Shown: positions 6,593 to 12,233 of the stretch, piece by piece
Layout: the number at the start of each line of letters is the position of its first letter
How positions within the stretch are numbered: the first letter of the stretch is position 1
From: CAZGTQ01 sp964528575
GTDB taxonomy: Bacteria > Planctomycetota > UBA1135 > GCA-002686595
DNA: 12,233 nucleotides
NCBI GenBank assembly: GCA_964528575.1
Contig: CAZGTQ010000350.1
Span: 1 to 12,233 of the forward strand
Direction: 5' to 3'
Notes under the pieces: model-generated
What the model saw: only the letters and a program-made list of their open reading frames with translations
Databases searched by the model: none
What the model was told of the DNA's origin: nothing
Made by a program: the position numbers and the translations under genes

Positions 6593-7972
6593 GTGGCCGC
6601 TCGCCGTCGGCGACGACGACCCTCTCTTTTCGACAGTCCATTGACCGAACACGTCGCGGCGGCCCTCCCGGCCGCTCCACCACCTACGGGCTGGCCCCTC
6701 TCGGACCTCGAGACGGCGGCGACGGCTCTGCTCGTCCTGGCGCTGGCCGGTTTCTTCGCGCTGCTGCGCGGGGCGCTCCAGCGGTCCGTCCCCTCGCGGG
6801 TCCTCGCGCCCGTCGAGCCGGGCCCCGGCCGCGACCGGCTCGAGCGCCTGCTCAGCCACGCCGACGCGCTGGCGGTGAGCGCGAGCGTGCTCGAGCGGGC
6901 GTGCGACGTCCTCTTCGTCGGTCTCGCGATCGCGCTCGCCTCGCCGCAGGAGAGCGTCACCCCGCTCGCGATCGTCGTCGCGCTGCTCGCGTCGGTGCCG
7001 CTGCTCCTGCTCGCCGGCGAGCTCCTGCCCGCACTCTTCACCGGCCCGCGCGGCGACGCGCTGCTGCGGGTCTTCCTGCCGACGTTCCACAGGCTCCAGC
7101 TCCCGTACTCGGCGCTCGTGCTCGTGCTGCTCGCCGTGCGCCGCGGCGTGCGCCGGATCTTCCGCCTGCCCGACCAGACGGCGGCCGCCCGTCCGATCGT
7201 CGAGGGTCTGCGCGGCGTGATCGAGCGCTCCGACATCCGCGGCGAGCTCGAGGAGCACGAGCGCGAGATCATCGCGAACGTGATCGAGTTCCACGACGCG
7301 GACGTGGCCGAGGTGATGACGCCGCGCACCGAGATCCACGCGATCGACCTCGACGCCGGCGTCGAGGCGGCCGTGCGCCAGGTCGCGGACAGCGGCCACA
7401 GCCGGATCCCGGTCTACCGGGGCAACCTCGACACGATCGTCGGCGTCGTCTCGGCGCGCGACGTGATCCAGTGCCTCGCGAACGGCACGTACGGCGACGT
7501 CGAGCTGCGCGCTCTGCTGCGGCCGGCGACGTTCGTGCCGGAGACGAAGCACGTCTCCGAGCTGCTCGCCGAGTTCCGCAAGGGCAAGCAGAAGATCGGG
7601 ATCGTGCTCGACGAGTACGGCGGCACCGCCGGGCTCGTGACGATGGGCGACCTGCTCGCGGAGATCGTCGGCGAGCTCCACGACGAGTGGGACGAGGACG
7701 CGCCCGCGCCGGTGCGTCACGTCGACCACGAGCGTGCCGAAGTCGAGGCGACGCACCGCATCAGCGAGGTCAACGAGGATCTCGGCCTCGCCCTGCCGGA
7801 GGAGGAGGACTACGAGACGCTCGGCGGCTTCGTCCTCGCGGAGTTCGGCCACTTCCCCAAGGAGGGCGAGCGGTTCGTGCACAACGACGTCGAGTTCTCG
7901 GTGCTCGAGGCCAACGACCGGCGCGTCCTGCGCGTCGGCGTCCGCCGCCTCGCGGCCGGCAAGTCGGCTTGA
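6593..7972 (+). CDS. CNNM/CBS/CorC-type membrane protein (HlyC/CorC family)
   Basis: 459 residues. This is a membrane protein of the hemolysin C/CorC family, linked to magnesium or other cation homeostasis. The N-terminal part (about 41-185) has three or four hydrophobic segments like a CNNM (DUF21) domain, though it is more divergent than the rest. Two CBS domains follow: the first at about 238-296 with VMTPRTEI and SRIPVYRGNLDTIVG, the second at about 305-362 with IVLDEYGGTAGLVTMGD. These pairs usually bind adenine nucleotides. The C-terminal CorC_HlyC domain (about 375-455) has YETLGGFVLAEFGHFPKEGE. The start is uncertain: GTG at 6593 gives an Arg-rich beginning without a Shine-Dalgarno site, and TTG at 6641 is an alternative. 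It heads a run of tightly spaced genes; its TGA overlaps the recO start by 4 bases. Confidence 0.9.
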   Translation: MAARRRRRRPSLFDSPLTEHVAAALPAAPPPTGWPLSDLETAATALLVLALAGFFALLRGALQRSVPSRVLAPVEPGPGRDRLERLLSHADALAVSASVLERACDVLFVGLAIALASPQESVTPLAIVVALLASVPLLLLAGELLPALFTGPRGDALLRVFLPTFHRLQLPYSALVLVLLAVRRGVRRIFRLPDQTAAARPIVEGLRGVIERSDIRGELEEHEREIIANVIEFHDADVAEVMTPRTEIHAIDLDAGVEAAVRQVADSGHSRIPVYRGNLDTIVGVVSARDVIQCLANGTYGDVELRALLRPATFVPETKHVSELLAEFRKGKQKIGIVLDEYGGTAGLVTMGDLLAEIVGELHDEWDEDAPAPVRHVDHERAEVEATHRISEVNEDLGLALPEEEDYETLGGFVLAEFGHFPKEGERFVHNDVEFSVLEANDRRVLRVGVRRLAAGKSA

Positions 7973-8745
7973 CGCGCGTCCGCGACCGGGCCCTCGTCCT
8001 GCGCCGTTTCGCGTACGGCGAGACGTCCCTCGTCACGCAGCTCTTCACGCGCTCGCACGGTCGCGTGCACTGCCTCGCGAAGGGCGCGTACCGGCCGAAG
8101 TCGCGCTACTGCGGCGTGCTCGACCTGTTCGACACGCTCGAGCTCGAGTGGAGCGCGCCGCGCGGCGCCGAGCTGGCGCTGCTCGCGGAGGCATCGATCG
8201 CGACGCGGCGCGCGGTGCTCGCGCGCGACCTGGGCCGCTACCGCGCCGCGCTCGCGGTGCTCGAGCTGCTCGAGCTCGGCACCGTAGCGGGGCAGAGCGA
8301 GCCGGCGCTGTTCGCGCTCGCCGAGGAGACGCTCGACGGGCTCGCGCTCGCGGGCGCCGACGCCGTCCTCGAGCGGATTGCCTTCGATCTGCGCTTCCTG
8401 CAGAATCTCGGCCTCGCGCCCGCGCTCGACGCCTGCGCGGCGTGCGGCGGACCCGCCCCGCGGCCCACGCGCGCCGGCACGGCCTTCTCCGCGAGCAGCG
8501 GCGGATGCCTGTGCCCGGCCTGCGCCGACCAGGCGCGCGCGGCCGGCCGGCGCGTCGCCGCGCTCCCGCCGGACGTGCTGCGCGTCGCGCACGTGCTGCT
8601 CACCGCGCCCGTCGCCGAGCGACGGCGCGTGCGGCTCGCCGCAGGCCAGACCGAGCGCGTGCGTGCGTTCGTCGACCGATTCCTGGAGTATCACCTCGAG
8701 ACCCGCCCGCGCAGCCGCCGGCGCGCGCCGCGACCCGCCCGATGA
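7969..8745 (+). CDS. recO: DNA repair protein RecO
   Basis: RecO works with RecR, and in many bacteria RecF, to load RecA on SSB-coated single-stranded DNA during gap repair, and it anneals complementary strands. The 258-residue protein fits the usual RecO length of about 240-260. It has an N-terminal OB-fold (about 1-80: RALVLRRFAYGETSLVTQLF, HGRVHCLAKGAYRPKS) and a helical C-terminal domain with a four-cysteine zinc site, C156-x-x-C159 and C182-x-x-C185. A basic tail ends the protein. The chosen start is TTG at 7969, which overlaps the TGA of the CorC-like gene (TTGA) and gives MTRVRDRALVLRRF. No ATG or GTG lies at a suitable place nearby. Translation probably depends on re-initiation after the upstream gene. 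The stop overlaps the next ATG (ATGA). Confidence 0.92.
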   Translation: MTRVRDRALVLRRFAYGETSLVTQLFTRSHGRVHCLAKGAYRPKSRYCGVLDLFDTLELEWSAPRGAELALLAEASIATRRAVLARDLGRYRAALAVLELLELGTVAGQSEPALFALAEETLDGLALAGADAVLERIAFDLRFLQNLGLAPALDACAACGGPAPRPTRAGTAFSASSGGCLCPACADQARAAGRRVAALPPDVLRVAHVLLTAPVAERRRVRLAAGQTERVRAFVDRFLEYHLETRPRSRRRAPRPAR

Positions 8746-9950
8746 ACCGCACGCTGTACACACCCGAGGCCTACACACCAGGCGCGCCCTACACACCAGA
8801 CGCGCTCGGCGCGCCCGGCGCGCGTCGCCTCGCGCTGCTGCTCGTGCTCGCGCCCGCGGCGCTCGGCTGCGCGAGCCGCTTCGGCCGCATCACGGCCGAG
8901 TCCGCGCCCGGCCACCTCGCGAGCGCGGAGCAGGAGCTCGCCGCCGAGCCGCCGCTGCGCGCGTTCGAGCGCCTGCAAGCGGTCTGGACGGCGGAGAGCC
9001 TGACGCCCGAGGACCGCAACCGCACGCAGGCGCTGCTCGAGTCCGCCGCCGGCCGCATCGCCGCGTCCCCCGCCGTCGACGGCGACGACCTGGTCGACCT
9101 CGCCGACCAGGAGCTGCCCAAGCGCTTGCGCATCGAGATGTGGATCGCGGGTGCGCAGCGCCTGCTCGAGGAGGGCGAGCGGATGGAGGCGTTCCGCGCG
9201 ATCCGCGACCTCGAGGAGCAGTATCCGCTGCACCTCGAGCGCGCCGCCGCGGCCGAGGTCGTCGCGCAGGCCGGCTTCTCGCTCGCGGCCGATGACGGCA
9301 CCTATCTCCTGTTCTTCGACTACCGCGACCGTGCGCCGGGCGTGCTCGAGTACCTCGTCCTGACGTTCCCCTCGAGCCCGCACTGCGACCGCGCCTACTG
9401 GACGCTCGGCGAGAAGTACGAGGAGGACGAGGAGTGGCGCGAGGCGCTCGAGCGCCACGAGGACCTCCTGCTCTACCACCCGGGCAGCCCGTACACGATC
9501 TACAGCGAGGCGAAGATCCCCTACCTGCGCCTCGCGCGCGTCACCCGCGCCGCCTACGACCGCAGCGCGTTCCGCCGCGCCCGCGCCGAGCTGGAGCGCT
9601 GGCTCGAGCGCCACGCTGGACACGAGCTCGAGCCCGACGTCGTCGAGCTCCTCGAGGAGTGCAGCGAGCGGCTGGTCGACAACGACATCGTCGTCGCGAG
9701 GTTCTACGTGACGATCTCGAACGCGTTCGGCGCGCGCTACCACGCCGAGCGCGGGCTCGTCGAGGCGCGCCTGCTCGGCGACGCGGAACGCGTGGCGGCC
9801 TGCGAGGCGTTGCTCGCGAGCCTGCCCGCGGACGACGCCGACATCGACCCGAGCCGCGTGCTCGGGCCGCGGCTCGACGAGGCCGTCGACGAGGGCTTCG
9901 GCATCCCGGTCGAGGGCTCGGGTCTCGACGGGCCGGGGGTGGACGGATGA
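8742..9950 (+). CDS. BamD-like TPR outer-membrane lipoprotein
   Basis: 402 residues. Probably a lipoprotein of the BamD/YfiO type, part of the outer-membrane beta-barrel assembly machinery, or a related TPR lipoprotein. A hydrophobic stretch (about 30-40) ends in a lipobox AALGC with Cys43, the likely lipidated residue. The n-region is unusually long and carries three YTP triplets (see the repeat entry). The mature part is helical with tetratricopeptide character: VLTFPSSPHCDRAYWTLGEKY and LLYHPGSPYTIYSEAKI match the yP-x-S-x-Y-x-x-x-A style of BamD repeats, and VARFYVTISNAFGARYHAERG resembles a later BamD repeat. An acidic tail of about 40 residues follows. It starts with ATGA inside recO's stop and ends with ATGA into the lptE-like gene, which supports an outer-membrane assembly role. 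Exact equivalence to BamD is not certain. Confidence 0.75.
   Translation: MNRTLYTPEAYTPGAPYTPDALGAPGARRLALLLVLAPAALGCASRFGRITAESAPGHLASAEQELAAEPPLRAFERLQAVWTAESLTPEDRNRTQALLESAAGRIAASPAVDGDDLVDLADQELPKRLRIEMWIAGAQRLLEEGERMEAFRAIRDLEEQYPLHLERAAAAEVVAQAGFSLAADDGTYLLFFDYRDRAPGVLEYLVLTFPSSPHCDRAYWTLGEKYEEDEEWREALERHEDLLLYHPGSPYTIYSEAKIPYLRLARVTRAAYDRSAFRRARAELERWLERHAGHELEPDVVELLEECSERLVDNDIVVARFYVTISNAFGARYHAERGLVEARLLGDAERVAACEALLASLPADDADIDPSRVLGPRLDEAVDEGFGIPVEGSGLDGPGVDG
8757..8798 (+). repeat. Three in-frame TACACACC(A/C) repeats encoding YTP
   Basis: The 9-base unit TACACACCC or TACACACCA occurs at 8757-8765, 8772-8780 and 8790-8798, with start-to-start spacings of 15 and 18 bases. All copies are in the reading frame of the BamD-like lipoprotein and give YTP at residues 6-8, 11-13 and 17-19, ahead of the lipoprotein signal. 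Two copies are identical and the third differs only in the last base. The unit uses ACA, a codon rare in this GC-rich DNA, which makes it stand out. Confidence 0.75.
9935..9943 (+). promoter_or_regulatory. Purine-rich ribosome-binding site for the lptE-like gene
   Basis: A G-rich run (GGGGGTGGA) ends 3 bases before the ATG at 9947, inside the end of the BamD-like gene. It is one of few Shine-Dalgarno-like sites in the window and supports this start for the lptE-like gene. The spacing is short, and the 4-base stop/start overlap also allows re-initiation. Confidence 0.4.
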
Positions 9951-10456
9951 GAGCGCTGTGCGCCCTCCTGCTCGCGTCGCTGGGCGGCTGCGGCTGGCAG
10001 ACCGGCCTGATCGCGCCGGACGGCGTCCGGAGCATCGGGATCGAGTACTTCAACAACACGACCCCCGAGCCCGACCTCGAGGTCGCGTTCGCCGCGGTGC
10101 TCGGCGAGTCGCTCGTCACGCTCGTCGCCCTCCCGGTCCGGCCGCCGGACGGCGCCGACCTCGTGATCCGCGGTCGCATCGACGAGTTCCGCCGGCGCAG
10201 CGGCGTGCGCGACGAGGACAACCAGCTCCTCGAGTCCGGCGTGCGCATCGGAGTGCAGGCGGAGCTCGTGGACCGCGCGACCGGCATCACGCTGCGCACG
10301 AGCGACGCGCGCCTGTGGGGCGGCTTCGCCGTCGACCGGACGGAGAACGAGCTCGACACGCGCGTGCGGGTGCTGCGCAACTTGGCGGACGAGGTCATCC
10401 TGGACCTGTTCGCACCCCCGACCTACAAGGAGAGCGCGACGGGCGTGCCCGAATGA
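9947..10456 (+). CDS. lptE: LptE-like LPS-assembly lipoprotein
   Basis: 169 residues. LptE is the outer-membrane lipoprotein that plugs and helps fold LptD, the barrel that places lipopolysaccharide in the outer leaflet. A short signal peptide ends in the lipobox LGGC with Cys15, followed by GW where LptE proteins often have GY or GF. IGIEYFNNTTPEPDLE (30-45) matches the family's conserved strand plus N-x-T-x-P-x-L-E turn. ADLVIRGRIDEF and the later strand LRTSDARLWGGF fit the beta-sheet, and a long helix (about 132-153) comes near the C-terminus. The length is usual for the family. The ATG overlaps the TGA of the BamD-like gene (ATGA). Sequence conservation in this family is low, so the call rests on lipobox, the NNT motif, length and the outer-membrane context. 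No lptD is in the window. Confidence 0.8.
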   Translation: MRALCALLLASLGGCGWQTGLIAPDGVRSIGIEYFNNTTPEPDLEVAFAAVLGESLVTLVALPVRPPDGADLVIRGRIDEFRRRSGVRDEDNQLLESGVRIGVQAELVDRATGITLRTSDARLWGGFAVDRTENELDTRVRVLRNLADEVILDLFAPPTYKESATGVPE

Positions 10457-10612
10457 CGGCGCCGACGCCGCGTAAAAGCGCCCCAGGCGGCCCTGCGAGC
10501 GGCCCGGGCGCCGCGGCCGCCCCCATCCGGTACCGTACGCGTCGGCGTGCCCCCGCGGTCGGAAGCCGGCCGCCGTCTGAAGACAACCCCGAACGGAGAC
10601 GATAAGAGCCCC
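10457..10612 (+). promoter_or_regulatory. Gap and ribosome-binding region upstream of ftsH
   Basis: 156 bases separate the lptE-like gene from ftsH, the only real gap in the plus-strand gene run, so ftsH may have its own promoter. A GGAGA at 10595-10599 and an AAGAG at 10604-10608 lie 13 and 4 bases before the ATG at 10613; either could serve as a Shine-Dalgarno site. Seven-base arms GGCGGCC (10486-10492) and GGCCGCC (10515-10521) form an inverted repeat without a T-run. I see no clear -35/-10 elements. Confidence 0.4.

Positions 10613-12233
<1,621 letters not shown>

Noticed and set aside
6246..6683. A 145-codon minus-strand frame in the divergent intergenic region
   Set aside because: It overlaps the start of the CorC-like gene, has no recognisable domain or ribosome-binding site, and occupies the expected promoter region.
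3976..7329. A minus-strand open frame of more than 1100 codons
   Set aside because: It runs out of frame through hutI, the sigma factor and the antisense of the CorC-like gene. Its translation is low-complexity Arg/Ala/Pro, a usual result of few stop codons in GC-rich DNA.
3642..8745. Very long plus-strand frames across hutI, the sigma gene and the intergenic region
   Set aside because: Only the last part (from 7969) is a gene, recO. The rest is antisense or out-of-frame sequence without family resemblance.
10486..10521. Inverted repeat GGCGGCC/GGCCGCC as a terminator after lptE
   Set aside because: The loop is 22 bases, there is no T-run, and such arms are common by chance at this GC content.

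Overview
The window is a very GC-rich stretch of bacterial chromosome with nine complete and two edge-truncated protein-coding genes. I see no tRNA, rRNA, CRISPR array, insertion sequence or phage gene. The organism is a diderm: it carries a BamD-like lipoprotein, an LptE-like lipopolysaccharide-assembly lipoprotein and several exported proteins. The GC content, the secreted cysteine-cluster protein, the bacterial STT3-like protein and the scarcity of clear Shine-Dalgarno sites would suit a high-GC planctomycete or a similar lineage such as myxobacteria. This placement is inference; nothing in the window settles it.

Minus strand, 6233 down to 1 (read right to left). An ECF-type sigma factor (5439-6233) is followed by imidazolonepropionase hutI (4074-5372). 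A 142-base gap with two GC-rich hairpins comes next, then three overlapping genes: an exported protein with DnaJ-like cysteine motifs and what looks like a degenerate zinc-peptidase fold (2777-3931), an exported protein with a possible degenerate alpha/beta-hydrolase C-terminus (1353-2807), and an STT3-like membrane oligosaccharyltransferase cut by the left edge (1-1356). The overlaps (31 and 4 bases) suggest that these three are translated together.

Plus strand, 6593 to the right edge. A CNNM/CorC-type CBS-domain membrane protein, recO, a BamD-like TPR lipoprotein and an lptE-like lipoprotein follow one another with 4-base overlaps (TTGA, ATGA, ATGA). After a 156-base gap comes ftsH, cut by the right edge after its AAA+ core. 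This block looks like a housekeeping envelope and quality-control operon: outer-membrane protein and LPS assembly (BamD, LptE), membrane protein turnover (FtsH), ion homeostasis (CorC-like) and recombinational repair (RecO).

The two blocks diverge from a 359-base intergenic region (6234-6592) that probably holds promoters for both directions and contains a perfect 10-base palindrome. The parts most worth following up are the bacterial STT3-like protein with its two exported operon partners, the apparent pseudo-peptidase beside it, the enlarged intermembrane domain of FtsH, and a threefold YTP repeat ahead of the lipoprotein signal of the BamD-like protein.
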